Below are positions 27,892-38,631 of a stretch of 64,000 bases of DNA, piece by piece (position 1 is the first letter of the stretch; the number at the start of each line of letters is the position of its first letter). The stretch lies in the NCBI GenBank assembly GCA_017983695.1, contig JAGOAX010000001.1, positions 62,001 through 126,000 of the forward strand, in the 5' to 3' direction. Under the pieces are notes generated by a model, which saw nothing but the letters and a program-made list of their open reading frames with translations, ran no database searches and was not told the origin of the DNA. This DNA comes from Ferruginibacter sp. Its GTDB lineage: Bacteria > Bacteroidota > Bacteroidia > Chitinophagales > Chitinophagaceae. The position numbers and the translations under genes were made by a program.

Positions 27892-29277
27892 TTACTTGTT
27901 CCTTCCCCAGCCAAACCAATCGTTACCATTGGCATACAACATCAGTGAGAGCAGCAGTACCATACCTACTATTTGAGCATACTCTAAAAATTTCTCACTG
28001 GGTTTGCGGCCGGTAATCATTTCTATCAAGGTAAATAATACATGCCCGCCATCTAATGCCGGTATGGGTAATAGATTCATAAATGCAAGGGCTATAGAAA
28101 AGAATGCAGTTATTCTCCAGAAAGATTCCCAATCCCATCCTTCACTGGCAAATACACCTCCCATGGCTTTAAAACCACCAACGCCTTTATAAGCACCTGT
28201 TGAAGGTTTAAAGATGAGTTTAAACTGTTCGATATAATCGCTTAATGAAGTAACGGCTAAACCAACGCCTGCAGGAAAGGATTCAAAAAAACCATAAGAT
28301 TTATGTTCTATTGTAAAAACGCCAAGACTGTCATATTGTTCCGGTGTTAAAGCAGCAGGGCCTATCTTACCATTTTCATTTACCAGTGCAGTTAATGTTA
28401 CCAGTGTTCCTTTTCTGTCAACAGTTAAAGTAACCTGCTTATTTTTTTTATTGTCGATATAGATAGCCATATCATCCATAAAATTTACGGGTGTGCTGTC
28501 TACTTTTATAATCTTATCCCAATATTGCAGGCCTGCTTTTTTAGCATTGGACGAATCTCCTTTTTCAAACTCACCTATAATTGCCGGCCGCCTTATTGTA
28601 AACAACGGCGCTTTGGTTTTCTTTTTTTCTACAAACTGTCCAATTAAACTTACGGGTAAATCAATACTTACTTTTTTACCATCCCTTTCAACAGTTATAG
28701 TTTTACCATTAGAAAAAAGTATTTTTTTAGATATCTCTTCAAAGTATTGTACAGGTTCTTCACCTACTGCTACAACTTTATCGCCATTGCGGAAACCTAC
28801 CTGGTACATTAATGAATCGGTTACCCAGATACCATTTTTTATAGAACTGTTGGGTGTTTTATCCTGTCCCCACACAAATAATATCATGGCATAAATAACA
28901 AAGGCTAACAAAATATTTACCGTAACACCGCCTAACATAATTATCAGCCGCTGCCAGGCTGGTTTACTGCGAAACTCCCATGGTTCCGGTGGTAATTTCA
29001 GTTGTTCTTTATCCATACTCTCGTCAACCATGCCGGATATTTTTACATAACCGCCCAATGGTAACCAGCCAATGCCGTAAGTGGTTTCGCCAATTTTCTT
29101 TTTAACAAGAGAAAACCAGGGATCGAAAAAAAGATAAAATTTTTCTACCCTGCACTTAAACCATTTTGCAGTAATATAATGTCCAAACTCGTGTAAAATA
29201 ACCAGGATGGATAAAGACAAAAGTAATTGAGCAACCTGCAAACCAACACTGCCCCAATTTATTGCTAATGATATCAT
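27892..29277 (-). CDS. rseP: RIP metalloprotease RseP (site-2 protease)
   Basis: 461-aa inner-membrane zinc protease. The zinc motif HEFGH is at 29-33 in the first helix. PDZ modules lie in the middle (GFRNGDKVVAVGEEPV; two are likely, about 155-215 and 235-300). The second catalytic motif NLLPIPALDGGHV is near 400 in a late helix. RseP cleaves membrane-bound anti-sigma factors after a first cut and so controls envelope stress sigma factors. It follows dxr by about 100 bp, a frequent order in bacteria. Confidence 0.93.
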   Translation of the reverse strand: MISLAINWGSVGLQVAQLLLSLSILVILHEFGHYITAKWFKCRVEKFYLFFDPWFSLVKKKIGETTYGIGWLPLGGYVKISGMVDESMDKEQLKLPPEPWEFRSKPAWQRLIIMLGGVTVNILLAFVIYAMILFVWGQDKTPNSSIKNGIWVTDSLMYQVGFRNGDKVVAVGEEPVQYFEEISKKILFSNGKTITVERDGKKVSIDLPVSLIGQFVEKKKTKAPLFTIRRPAIIGEFEKGDSSNAKKAGLQYWDKIIKVDSTPVNFMDDMAIYIDNKKNKQVTLTVDRKGTLVTLTALVNENGKIGPAALTPEQYDSLGVFTIEHKSYGFFESFPAGVGLAVTSLSDYIEQFKLIFKPSTGAYKGVGGFKAMGGVFASEGWDWESFWRITAFFSIALAFMNLLPIPALDGGHVLFTLIEMITGRKPSEKFLEYAQIVGMVLLLSLMLYANGNDWFGWGRNK

Positions 29278-29379
29278 TTATTTATTTGTATTAATTATGT
29301 TCAATATTGCTGAAAAAGTACAAGTGAGTGACACAACGATGTTACATAGTAGTACAAATGCCGGTAACCCAAATATGTT

Positions 29380-30549
29380 TTACAAGTTTATAAGCGAAGC
29401 GGCAAAATTACGGGCTTCGCCGTCGCTGTCAAAATATTCCTGCATGTTGGGTTTTTCGATATACGGTATGCATTCCATGGTTTTTTCCACCATTGCTGTC
29501 ATGTCTAAAAAGCCGACACGGTTGCGTAAAAAGGCCCAAACCGCTATTTCGTTGGCGGCATTTAATATGCAGGGCATATTACCACCTTTGTTTAATGCTT
29601 CGGTTGCCAGCGCCAAATTTCTAAACGTTTTAATATCGGGTTCCTCAAAACTCAGGCTGGGATATTTACGGAAATCTAAACGGGGGAAATCGTTTTTTAT
29701 CCGTTGTGGAAAAGCCATGGCATACTGAATGGGTAATTTCATATCGGGCAAACCCATTTGTGCTTTAATGCTGCCATCTTCAAACTGCACCATACTATGA
29801 ATAATGCTTTGCTGGTGTACCACCACCTGTATCTGATCGGGACGTAAATTGAACAGCCATTTTGCTTCAATCATTTCCAGCCCTTTGTTCATCAACGTTG
29901 CAGAGTCGATAGTTATTTTTGCGCCCATGGCCCAATTGGGGTGTTGCAGGGCATGATCCCTTTTTACATTCACTAAAAAGTTAGGTTTCTTGCCCAAAAA
30001 AGGGCCGCCGCTTGCTGTAAGTATTATTTTTTCAATCCTGTTCCTGCTTTCGCCAACAAGGCATTGAAATATGGCAGAATGCTCACTGTCTACTGGAATA
30101 ATGGGGGTTCTTTTTTCAATGGCTTTTTGCATTACCAGGTCGCCTGCAACTACTAAAGTTTCTTTATTGGCGAGGCCTACAGGTTTACCCTTCTCTACGG
30201 CTTTCATGGTTGGCTTCAAGCCTGCAAATCCTACAATACCTGCCAGCATCATATCGTAAGAATCGAAATCGGCAACTTCTTCAAGTGCTTTTTCGCCTGC
30301 AAAAACTTTAGTAAGGGTTTTATCTAATGCTTCCTTAACTTTTTGATAGCGGCTTTCGTCGCCAATAACCACGGCGTTAGGTTTAAACTCCAATGCCTGT
30401 TTTATCAATAATTCATCGTTGGTTTGTGCGGTAAGAATTTCCACTTCAAATAAACCGGGGTTGGCCCGGATTACTTCCAGCGCCTGTGTGCCTATAGAGC
30501 CGGTAGAGCCAAAGATAGCGATGCGTTTTTTGGGTGCCTTATCAGCCAT
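29380..30549 (-). CDS. dxr: 1-deoxy-D-xylulose 5-phosphate reductoisomerase
   Basis: 389 aa, typical length. The N-terminal NADPH-binding motif IFGSTGSIGTQAL, the catalytic region VDSEHSAIFQCL, the flexible-loop segment HPNWAMGAKITIDSATLMNKGLE and C-terminal NAANEIAVWAFL are present. It makes 2-C-methyl-D-erythritol 4-phosphate, the committed step of MEP isoprenoid synthesis. It lies 23 bp downstream of argH and may be read through from the arginine operon. Confidence 0.96.
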   Translation of the reverse strand: MADKAPKKRIAIFGSTGSIGTQALEVIRANPGLFEVEILTAQTNDELLIKQALEFKPNAVVIGDESRYQKVKEALDKTLTKVFAGEKALEEVADFDSYDMMLAGIVGFAGLKPTMKAVEKGKPVGLANKETLVVAGDLVMQKAIEKRTPIIPVDSEHSAIFQCLVGESRNRIEKIILTASGGPFLGKKPNFLVNVKRDHALQHPNWAMGAKITIDSATLMNKGLEMIEAKWLFNLRPDQIQVVVHQQSIIHSMVQFEDGSIKAQMGLPDMKLPIQYAMAFPQRIKNDFPRLDFRKYPSLSFEEPDIKTFRNLALATEALNKGGNMPCILNAANEIAVWAFLRNRVGFLDMTAMVEKTMECIPYIEKPNMQEYFDSDGEARNFAASLINL

Positions 30550-30572
30550 TTAAAAAAGTTGTGAGGGCAAAT

Positions 30573-31904
<1,332 letters not shown>

Positions 31905-31912
31905 AAAAGTTC

Positions 31913-31931
31913 TAAGTTTTAAGTTATAAGT
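31913..31931. repeat. Left inverted copy of the 19-bp repeat flanking the four-helix-bundle gene
   Basis: Reads TAAGTTTTAAGTTATAAGT, the exact reverse complement of the copy at 32292-32310. It lies between the stop of the four-helix gene (31938) and the ATG of argH (31904). Confidence 0.85.
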
Positions 31932-31937
31932 GCTAAG

Positions 31938-32291
31938 TTAACCTCTCACTTTAGAGATTAAGCTTATCAGCATAGCCTTTATTTCATTTACAAGTTTATT
32001 AAGCTCATCATAGTTTTGCTCCGACAGATACTTTAAGTCTTTTGCCAGTAGTATAAAATACTCAGCTTCATTTGCGGAGCCGAGAGACACATTTAAAAAA
32101 TTGGCTAAATCAGGTTGTGTGTTCTTTCCACATCCTTCTGCAATATTTGCAGCGATGGAAGATGATGCCCGGCGTAACTGATTTGTCAATCCATAAGTTT
32201 CAGTTTTAGGAAAAGAGTCAGAAAATCTATATACATCCAGCGTAAACAGATGTGCTTTTTCCCAAACTTTTAATTCCTTATAATTTTGCAT
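31938..32291 (-). CDS. Four helix bundle protein (23S rRNA intervening-sequence family)
   Basis: 117 aa, matching the PF05635/TIGR02436 family pattern: YKELKVWEKAHLFTLDVY, FPKTETYGLTNQLRRASSSIAANIAEG, then EAEYFILLAKDLKYL. Such proteins occur in intervening sequences of 23S rRNA, are related to the Avd accessory protein of diversity-generating retroelements, and often appear as lone genes in Bacteroidota. Function is unknown. It interrupts the arginine operon between argE and argH. Its ATG directly touches a 19-bp repeat whose inverted copy follows its stop, so the whole gene sits in a potential stem-loop. Confidence 0.9.
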   Translation of the reverse strand: MQNYKELKVWEKAHLFTLDVYRFSDSFPKTETYGLTNQLRRASSSIAANIAEGCGKNTQPDLANFLNVSLGSANEAEYFILLAKDLKYLSEQNYDELNKLVNEIKAMLISLISKVRG

Positions 32292-32310
32292 ACTTATAAC
32301 TTAAAACTTA
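32292..32310. repeat. Right copy of the 19-bp repeat flanking the four-helix-bundle gene
   Basis: ACTTATAACTTAAAACTTA, immediately upstream of the four-helix gene start. A partial extra unit (ACTTATAACTT, 32313-32323) continues to the stop codon of argE. Confidence 0.85.
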
Positions 32311-32322
32311 CTACTTATAACT

Positions 32323-33384
32323 TTATACTATTTGTTGTACCATTTTAATATAAGTGGCAATACCATCTTTAATTTCATCTAAGTAGATATATTCATCTGC
32401 TGTATGACTTCTTGCACTATCACCAGGTCCCATTTTTAAAGTAGGGAAAGGCATTAATGCCTTATCGCTTGTAGTTGGCGAGCCATAATACCCCTTGCCT
32501 AAATTAATACCTGCTTTTACCAATGGATGATCCAAAGCAATAGAAGTAGATTTCATTCTTGTGGTACGTGGTTTGAATGTGCTTTTTAAATTTTGCTTTA
32601 AGGCATCCAGTATCTCATCAAAAGTATACAACTCATTTACCCGTACATCAATTACAAATTTGCATTGTGCCGGCACTACATTATGCTGTTTGTTTTCTGT
32701 TTCAATAACAGTAACCGTCAATCTTGATTCTCCCAACAGGTCACTTATTTTTTCAAACTGGTAATTCCGTATCCAGTTGATATCATCAACAGCATTATAC
32801 AAAGCATTTTCGCCTTCTTTACGGGCCGCATGGCCTGCTCTGCCGGGTGCAGTACAGTCAATTACCATCAGCCCCCTTTCTGCAACAGCCATTTCCAGTT
32901 TTGTTGGCTCACCAACAATGCCATAATTAATATTACCCATATAAGGCAACACCAACTCAATACCGTTTACACCGCTGATCTCTTCTTCGGCACTTGCAGC
33001 AAAAACTACATTACACTTTGTATTTTCATCATTATAAAAATGTAAAAACGTTGCAATTAAACTTACCAAACATCCGCCGGCATCGTTACTACCCAGGCCG
33101 AACAGTTTACCTTCTTTTTCAATTGGTGTAAACGGGTCCATGGTATAGCCTTTGTTGGGCTTAACCGTATCGTGGTGAGAATTTAATAAAATAGATGGTT
33201 TATTAATATCGTAATGTTTATTTTTTGCATAGATATTATTGCCTACCCTTGCAAATTCTACTCCATGCTTTTCAAAAAATGCCATTAATATTTCAGCTGT
33301 ATCATTTTCTTCTTTAGAAAAAGACGGTGTACTTATCAGTTGCTTCAAAAGCTCTACCGCATTTGTATATAATTGCTCTGTCAT
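32323..33384 (-). CDS. argE: M20 family N-acyl-ornithine/citrulline deacylase (ArgE-type)
   Basis: 353 aa dinuclear zinc peptidase-like enzyme. Metal and catalytic motifs are visible: NSHHDTVKP, GSNDAGGCLVSL, the general base in AASAEEEISG, GIVGEPT, and a late GPGDSARSHTADEY. Genes of this type in Bacteroidota arginine operons remove the acyl group after carbamoylation, giving citrulline (or ornithine). It is 2 bp downstream of argB. The acyl group is probably succinyl or acetyl; see argF'. Confidence 0.88.
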   Translation of the reverse strand: MTEQLYTNAVELLKQLISTPSFSKEENDTAEILMAFFEKHGVEFARVGNNIYAKNKHYDINKPSILLNSHHDTVKPNKGYTMDPFTPIEKEGKLFGLGSNDAGGCLVSLIATFLHFYNDENTKCNVVFAASAEEEISGVNGIELVLPYMGNINYGIVGEPTKLEMAVAERGLMVIDCTAPGRAGHAARKEGENALYNAVDDINWIRNYQFEKISDLLGESRLTVTVIETENKQHNVVPAQCKFVIDVRVNELYTFDEILDALKQNLKSTFKPRTTRMKSTSIALDHPLVKAGINLGKGYYGSPTTSDKALMPFPTLKMGPGDSARSHTADEYIYLDEIKDGIATYIKMVQQIV

Positions 33385-33386
33385 AA

Positions 33387-34181
33387 TTATTTTATTAGTG
33401 TGCCTGTTGTTTTTGCTGTGACATTTTGCAACAGATCATCAGCATGGCCAATCAATACTTCTTTTACACCACTGTCAATTGCTGCAAATGCATTATCAAT
33501 TTTAGGCAGTATGCCATCAAATAATTTATTGCCGTCTTTTAATTGCCGGTAAATATCTGGTGTAATTAAAGGTATCACTGAATTATCATCATCCACATTT
33601 TCCAGCACTCCTTTCTTTTCAAAACAATAGATCAACCTTACATCATATATTGCTGATAATACCACTGCAACAGCAGATGCAATGGTATCTGCATTGGTGT
33701 TTAGTATTTGCCCTTTACCATCATGAGTAAGTGGCGCAATAACCTGCGTTAAACCACTCATTGCAAATAATGCCAGATTACCAACTCCTAATTCTATTGT
33801 ATCTATATCCCCAACAAAACCAAAATCAATCCCTTCTTTTGTTACCGGCCGTTTTGATGCTGGAATAATATTGGCATCTGCTCCGGTTAATCCAATGGCG
33901 TTGCATTGCAGTGCCTGTAACTTTGCCACAATTTTTTTATTCACCAATCCTCCATACACCATTGTTACCAGGTCAATGGTATCAGCATCGGTAATTCTTC
34001 TTCCGTTTATATATTTCGATTCAATGCCTAATTTGTCGCCCAGCTTTGTTGCAATTTTTCCACCTCCATGAATCAATATTTTTTTGCCTGTAATGGCTGC
34101 AAAATCTTTAAGGAAAGCTGAAAGATTATTTTCATCATCAATTATATTGCCACCAATTTTTATAACAAATAGCTGTTCCAT
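33387..34181 (-). CDS. argB: N-acyl-glutamate kinase
   Basis: 264 aa amino-acid kinase. The phosphate-binding N-terminus VIKIGGNIIDDE, HGGGKIATKLGDKLG, the arginine-binding-like NGRRITDADTIDLVTMVYGG and the C-terminal ILPKIDNAF region are typical. It phosphorylates N-acetyl- or N-succinyl-glutamate in the second step of arginine synthesis. Its start codon overlaps the argF' stop by one base (TAATG), suggesting translational coupling. Confidence 0.94.
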   Translation of the reverse strand: MEQLFVIKIGGNIIDDENNLSAFLKDFAAITGKKILIHGGGKIATKLGDKLGIESKYINGRRITDADTIDLVTMVYGGLVNKKIVAKLQALQCNAIGLTGADANIIPASKRPVTKEGIDFGFVGDIDTIELGVGNLALFAMSGLTQVIAPLTHDGKGQILNTNADTIASAVAVVLSAIYDVRLIYCFEKKGVLENVDDDNSVIPLITPDIYRQLKDGNKLFDGILPKIDNAFAAIDSGVKEVLIGHADDLLQNVTAKTTGTLIK

Positions 34182-35134
34182 TATTTTGCTTTCAATATTT
34201 CGGATAATACAGCCTGGGCTGCCCAGACCCTGTTACCCGCCTGTGTTGATACCAAACTGTTAGCGCCATCTAAAATCTCGTCGCTTAATTCAACATTGCG
34301 CCTTACAGGCAGACAATGCATTACTTTGGCGTTATTGGTATGTATTAATTTTTCAGGCGTCAGCATCCATTTGGGATCGTTGCAATAAATTCTTCCGTAA
34401 TCGGTATAAGTACTCCAGTTTTTTACATACACAAAATCTGCATCTTTCAATGCTTCATCCTGGTTTTGAGTGATTGTTGCCCCTTTAGTAAATTGTTCAT
34501 CCAGTTCATAATCTTCAGGATGTGCAATTACAAAATCAGCTTCGCCCCAGGCATTTACCCATTGTGCAAATGAATTGGCTACACATTGCGGTAATGGTTT
34601 AATATGCGGTGCCCATGTTAAAACAACTTTTGGTTTACGGGTAGCAGTAAAATTTTCTTTTATGGTAATAATATCTGTAAGTGATTGCAATGGGTGCAAA
34701 GTGGCGCTCTCCAAACTAACTATTGGCACACCGGAAAATTTTATAAAAGCATTCATCACCTGTTCGCTGTAATCTTCTTCTTTATTTTTTAAAGATGGAA
34801 ATGCACGAATACAAAGTATATCGAAATACTGTCCTAAAATTGGTGCAGCATCTTTTACATGCTCAACGGTGGTACCGCTCATGATAGCACCTTCTTCAAA
34901 TTCCAATGCCCAGCCTTCTTTATCTACATTAAATATAATAGCTTCCAGGCCGAGGTTTTTTGCTGCCACCTGTGTACTTAACCTTGTACGTAAACTTGGA
35001 TTTAAGAATAACAAACCAACTTTTTTATCAGCGCCTAAACTCCTGTCGGCATAGGGATTTACTTTATAAGACAATGCTTTTGCCGCTAAAGCATTGATAT
35101 CACTAATATCTTTTACAGAAATAAAATTTTTCAA
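34181..35134 (-). CDS. argF': N-succinyl/acetyl-L-ornithine carbamoyltransferase (ArgF')
   Basis: 317 aa, length of the Bacteroides SOTCase. The carbamoyl-phosphate motif is SLRTRLST (47-54) and the C-terminal motif is HCLPVRRN. Alignment from memory with B. fragilis SOTCase puts Val90 (GTTVEH) at the site that is Pro90 there and Glu92 in the acetylornithine enzyme of Xanthomonas. A small residue at this position favours succinylornithine. It transfers carbamoyl phosphate to the acylated ornithine. The start is TTG; no ATG fits. A 112-bp spacer separates it from argD. Confidence 0.92.
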   Translation of the reverse strand: MKNFISVKDISDINALAAKALSYKVNPYADRSLGADKKVGLLFLNPSLRTRLSTQVAAKNLGLEAIIFNVDKEGWALEFEEGAIMSGTTVEHVKDAAPILGQYFDILCIRAFPSLKNKEEDYSEQVMNAFIKFSGVPIVSLESATLHPLQSLTDIITIKENFTATRKPKVVLTWAPHIKPLPQCVANSFAQWVNAWGEADFVIAHPEDYELDEQFTKGATITQNQDEALKDADFVYVKNWSTYTDYGRIYCNDPKWMLTPEKLIHTNNAKVMHCLPVRRNVELSDEILDGANSLVSTQAGNRVWAAQAVLSEILKAK

Positions 35135-35246
35135 ATTTTATGTTTTATTTTTTTAGACAAGCTTTTGTAACTCTATTGAAATTCACAGGCGTCGCACTCT
35201 TCAGCATTTATTTTCTATTTAACATATCAATCCATTTTACCCAATG

Positions 35247-36377
35247 CTACGCTAACTCTTCAGCAATCGCCTTCAGAAATATATCCGCATCTTCCTTTGT
35301 AATATTCAATGCTGGCAATAACCTGATCACATTAGGTTTTGCTTCGCCGGTAAATATTTTATGTTTAAATAGTAAATTCTTTTTTACTTCTTTCAATTCT
35401 TCCGGTAACACAATACCAATCATTAATCCTCGTCCTCTTACTTCAACAATTTTGGGCATCTTTTTTAATTCCTCAATTAAGTAACTACCCACTTCTGTAG
35501 CATTGCTCATCAATGCATCTTCTTCAATTATTTCCAGTACCGACAATGCCGCAGCACATGCCAGATGATTACCACCAAACGTGGTACCCAGCATAAAATG
35601 TTTAGCTTTTAATTTTGGAGCAATGGAAATACCGGCAACAGGAAAACCATTTCCCATCCCCTTCGCCATCGTGTAAACATCTGCGTCAACACCACTAAAA
35701 TCATGGCTGTAAAATTTACCCGTACGTCCGTAACCGCATTGTACAGAGTCTGCAATGTAAACTGCATTGTATTGATCGCACAAACTTCTTATCAGTTGTA
35801 AAAAAGATGCACTGGCTACATTAATACCGCCAACACCTTGTATGCCTTCAATAATTACTGATGATATATCATTGCCGTTTTTGTCAAAATATTTTTGCAA
35901 AGCCGCTTCATCATTAAAAGGCAAAAAAACTACATTGTCCGTTTGATTAACCGGCGCAACAATATTCGGATTATCAGTAACAGCAACTGCTAAAGAGGTG
36001 CGGCCATGAAATGCTTTTGAAAATGCAATAATTTTTTTCCTGCCATTATAAAAAGATGCCAGCTTTAATGCATTCTCATTAGCCTCGGCACCGGAGTTAC
36101 AAAGAAATAAGTGATAGTCTTCTTTACCGGAAACCTCCCCTAACTTTTGCGCCAGCTGTACCTGCAAAGGAATTTTTACTGAATTGGAATAGAAACCCAC
36201 TTTATGCAATTGATCTTCTAACCGCTTTACATAATGCGGATGCGTATGGCCAATTGATATTACGGCGTGGCCGCCATACATATCTAAATAGATCTGTCCT
36301 TTATCATCCCACACATAAGAACCCTGTGCTTTATCAATTATGATATCGTTAAGTGGATATACGTCGAATAATGTCAT
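35247..36377 (-). CDS. argD: N-acyl-ornithine aminotransferase
   Basis: 376 aa class-III PLP aminotransferase. Landmarks are GGHAVISIGHTHPHYV, the NSGAEANENALKLA cofactor region, HGRTSLAVAVT, EGIQGVGGINVA, the aspartate region YIADSVQCGYGRTG and the PLP lysine in TMAKGMGNGFP. It converts N-acyl-glutamate semialdehyde to N-acyl-ornithine. It lies between argC and argF' in the operon. Confidence 0.94.
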   Translation of the reverse strand: MTLFDVYPLNDIIIDKAQGSYVWDDKGQIYLDMYGGHAVISIGHTHPHYVKRLEDQLHKVGFYSNSVKIPLQVQLAQKLGEVSGKEDYHLFLCNSGAEANENALKLASFYNGRKKIIAFSKAFHGRTSLAVAVTDNPNIVAPVNQTDNVVFLPFNDEAALQKYFDKNGNDISSVIIEGIQGVGGINVASASFLQLIRSLCDQYNAVYIADSVQCGYGRTGKFYSHDFSGVDADVYTMAKGMGNGFPVAGISIAPKLKAKHFMLGTTFGGNHLACAAALSVLEIIEEDALMSNATEVGSYLIEELKKMPKIVEVRGRGLMIGIVLPEELKEVKKNLLFKHKIFTGEAKPNVIRLLPALNITKEDADIFLKAIAEELA

Positions 36378-36397
36378 ACTGATTACACTAATTTTTA

Positions 36398-36413
36398 CGA
36401 ATTACACTAATTA
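36398..36413. repeat. 16-bp intergenic repeat CGAATTACACTAATTA, copy 1
   Basis: The same 16-mer occurs at 42621-42636. It overlaps the argC stop codon, and a related unit GATTACACTAATTTTTA precedes it from 36381. It lies in the 33-bp argC-argD gap. Confidence 0.6.
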
Positions 36414-37403
36414 AAAATAATTTGCTTTCAATTTTAATCCTGTTGTTTCTTCAAGGCCAAAGATCAAATTCATATTTTGAATGGCATGTCCGCTGGCACC
36501 TTTAGTTAAATTATCAATTACAGAATGCACCACTAATTTGCTGCCCAGCTTTTCCAATTGAATAATACATTTATTAGTATTAACCACTTGCTTTAAAAAA
36601 ACTGAGTCAGTAGTTATAGTTGTAAATGGATGGTCTTTGTAAAATGCGGTGTACAATACATTCAATTCTTCAATACTCAAATCGCATTTTAATTGGGAAC
36701 TGATAAAGATGCCCCTGGTAAAATCGCCACGCCATGGAACAAAAGAAAAGCTGTCTTCATTTAAAACAGCGCCTGTTTGTAATGAATTTATTGATTGTAA
36801 TATTTCAGCATTGTGCTGGTGTGTTAATGTTTTATAGGCCTGTATATTATTTGCCCGCCAGCTAAAATGAGATGTGGCTGCAAGGCTTTGTCCTGCACCC
36901 GTGCTACCGGTAATACCGGTTGTATAAACTTCGTTTAACAAGCCAGCTTTTGCCAGAGGTAAAAATCCCAATTGAATGGCTGTAGCAAAACAACCGGGGT
37001 TAGCAATATTATTTGCCGTCTTTATTTTTTCTCTTTGTAATTCTGGTAACCCGTAAATAAATTCCCTTCCATTAATTGTTGCGTCAGCATTTAAGCGAAA
37101 GTCGTTACCAATATCTATTAATTTTATGTTGGTAGGAATTTCATTTGCAGCAACAAATTTCTTTGCTTCACCATGCCCGGCACAAAAGAAAATTACATCC
37201 ACATTAAAATGATGAGCCGCAGAAAATTTCACATCTGTTTCTCCAACTAAATCAGCATGTACTTTGCTTACTAAATTATCAGCATTACTTCCGCTTTGTA
37301 CAAATTCAATTACTGCATTAGGGTGATTTATAAGCAACCGTATCAGTTCTCCACCGGTATATCCTGCAGCGCCAATAATACCCACTTTAATTTTATTTGC
37401 CAT
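36411..37403 (-). CDS. argC: N-acyl-gamma-glutamyl-phosphate reductase
   Basis: 330 aa from the ATG at 37403, the start that begins directly with the Rossmann strand (KVGIIGAAGYTGGELIRLL). The catalytic Cys is in NPGCFATAIQLG and the substrate His region in SHFSWRANNIQAYKTLTHQHN. It reduces the acyl-glutamyl phosphate to the semialdehyde with NADPH. Its first codons overlap the end of argG by 11 bp. Confidence 0.94.
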   Translation of the reverse strand: MANKIKVGIIGAAGYTGGELIRLLINHPNAVIEFVQSGSNADNLVSKVHADLVGETDVKFSAAHHFNVDVIFFCAGHGEAKKFVAANEIPTNIKLIDIGNDFRLNADATINGREFIYGLPELQREKIKTANNIANPGCFATAIQLGFLPLAKAGLLNEVYTTGITGSTGAGQSLAATSHFSWRANNIQAYKTLTHQHNAEILQSINSLQTGAVLNEDSFSFVPWRGDFTRGIFISSQLKCDLSIEELNVLYTAFYKDHPFTTITTDSVFLKQVVNTNKCIIQLEKLGSKLVVHSVIDNLTKGASGHAIQNMNLIFGLEETTGLKLKANYF

Positions 37404-38616
37404 CACCCGCTGCATTTACTTTATGATAGATAGAAGTCTGGTTACCGAAGATCTTGCTAAACCCTCTTACATCATCCCCGGTATAACCTGTATTCATTTC
37501 GCCATATTTGCCAAATTTTGCACTCATCAAATCAAATTCCGATTCGATTCCAATAACCTGGAAATGATAAGGATTCAATTGTACAAAAACATCGCCGGTA
37601 ACATTTTGCTGGCTGTTGGTAAAGTACGCTTCAATATCTCTCATCACCGGATCCATGATCTGTCCTTCATGCAACCAGTTGCCATAAAATAAGGCTAACT
37701 GATCTTTCCAGTTCAATTGCCATTTGGTAAGCACATGTTTTTCCAATGCATGATGAGCTTTTAAAATTACCATGGGTGCTGCGGCTTCAAATCCCACACG
37801 GCCTTTAATACCAATGATGGTATCACCAACATGTATATCTCTTCCTACGCCATAAGCACCGGCAATAGTTTGCAAATATTGTATCGCTTCAGTTGGGTGT
37901 GTAAATGTTTTATCATTCACGCCAAACAATTCGCCTTTTACAAAATGTAATTTCACTTCTTCCGATCCGGTTTTAGTAACAGGTGTAGGCCATGCAGCTT
38001 CGGGCAACATACCTTTGCTGTTCAGGGTTTCTTTTCCTCCAACACTTGTTCCCCATAAACCTTTATTAATTGAGTACGCACTTTTTTCAAAGTTCATCTC
38101 CACTCCTTTACTTTTCAAATAAGTGATCTCTTCTTCACGGCTTAATTTCATATCACGTATCGGCGTGATAATTTCTACTCCCGGTATCATGATGTTAAAG
38201 ATCATATCAAATCTTACCTGGTCATTGCCAGCACCGGTACTACCATGTGCTACTGCATCAGCATTTAATTTTTTGGTGTGCTCTGCAATACTTAATGCCT
38301 GGCTCAATCTTTCGGCACTAACACTTAAAGGATAGGTATTATTTTTTAAGCAGTTACCAAAAATTAAATACTTAATAATATTGTCGTAATAACTTTTTAC
38401 AGCGTCAATTGCAGTATGTGTTTTTACACCAAGCTTGTAAGCATGTGCTTCTATCTTTTTTAATTCCTCTTTGCTAAAGCCTCCGGTATTTACAATTACC
38501 GAATGCACTTCATATCCTTTATCATCGGTAAAATATTTTGCACAGTAAGTGGTATCTAATCCACCACTGAATCCTAAAACCACTTTTGCGCCTCTTTGCA
38601 ATGTTGTACTCATCAT
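37393..38616 (-). CDS. argG: Argininosuccinate synthase
   Basis: 407 aa. The ATP-pyrophosphatase P-loop FSGGLDTTYC is near the N-terminus, with VAHGSTGAGNDQVRFD in the middle and GRDIHVGDTIIGIKGRVGFEAA later. It joins citrulline and aspartate using ATP. A second ATG one codon downstream is an equal start candidate. It is the second gene of the arginine operon, 15-18 bp after the GNAT gene. Confidence 0.95.
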   Translation of the reverse strand: MMSTTLQRGAKVVLGFSGGLDTTYCAKYFTDDKGYEVHSVIVNTGGFSKEELKKIEAHAYKLGVKTHTAIDAVKSYYDNIIKYLIFGNCLKNNTYPLSVSAERLSQALSIAEHTKKLNADAVAHGSTGAGNDQVRFDMIFNIMIPGVEIITPIRDMKLSREEEITYLKSKGVEMNFEKSAYSINKGLWGTSVGGKETLNSKGMLPEAAWPTPVTKTGSEEVKLHFVKGELFGVNDKTFTHPTEAIQYLQTIAGAYGVGRDIHVGDTIIGIKGRVGFEAAAPMVILKAHHALEKHVLTKWQLNWKDQLALFYGNWLHEGQIMDPVMRDIEAYFTNSQQNVTGDVFVQLNPYHFQVIGIESEFDLMSAKFGKYGEMNTGYTGDDVRGFSKIFGNQTSIYHKVNAAGDGK

Positions 38617-38631
38617 CTGGAATTGAAAAAA

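Noticed and set aside
29297..29728. Plus-strand 143-aa frame over the end of dxr
   Set aside because: Antisense to the dxr C-terminus (NAANEIAVWAFL region), no family likeness.
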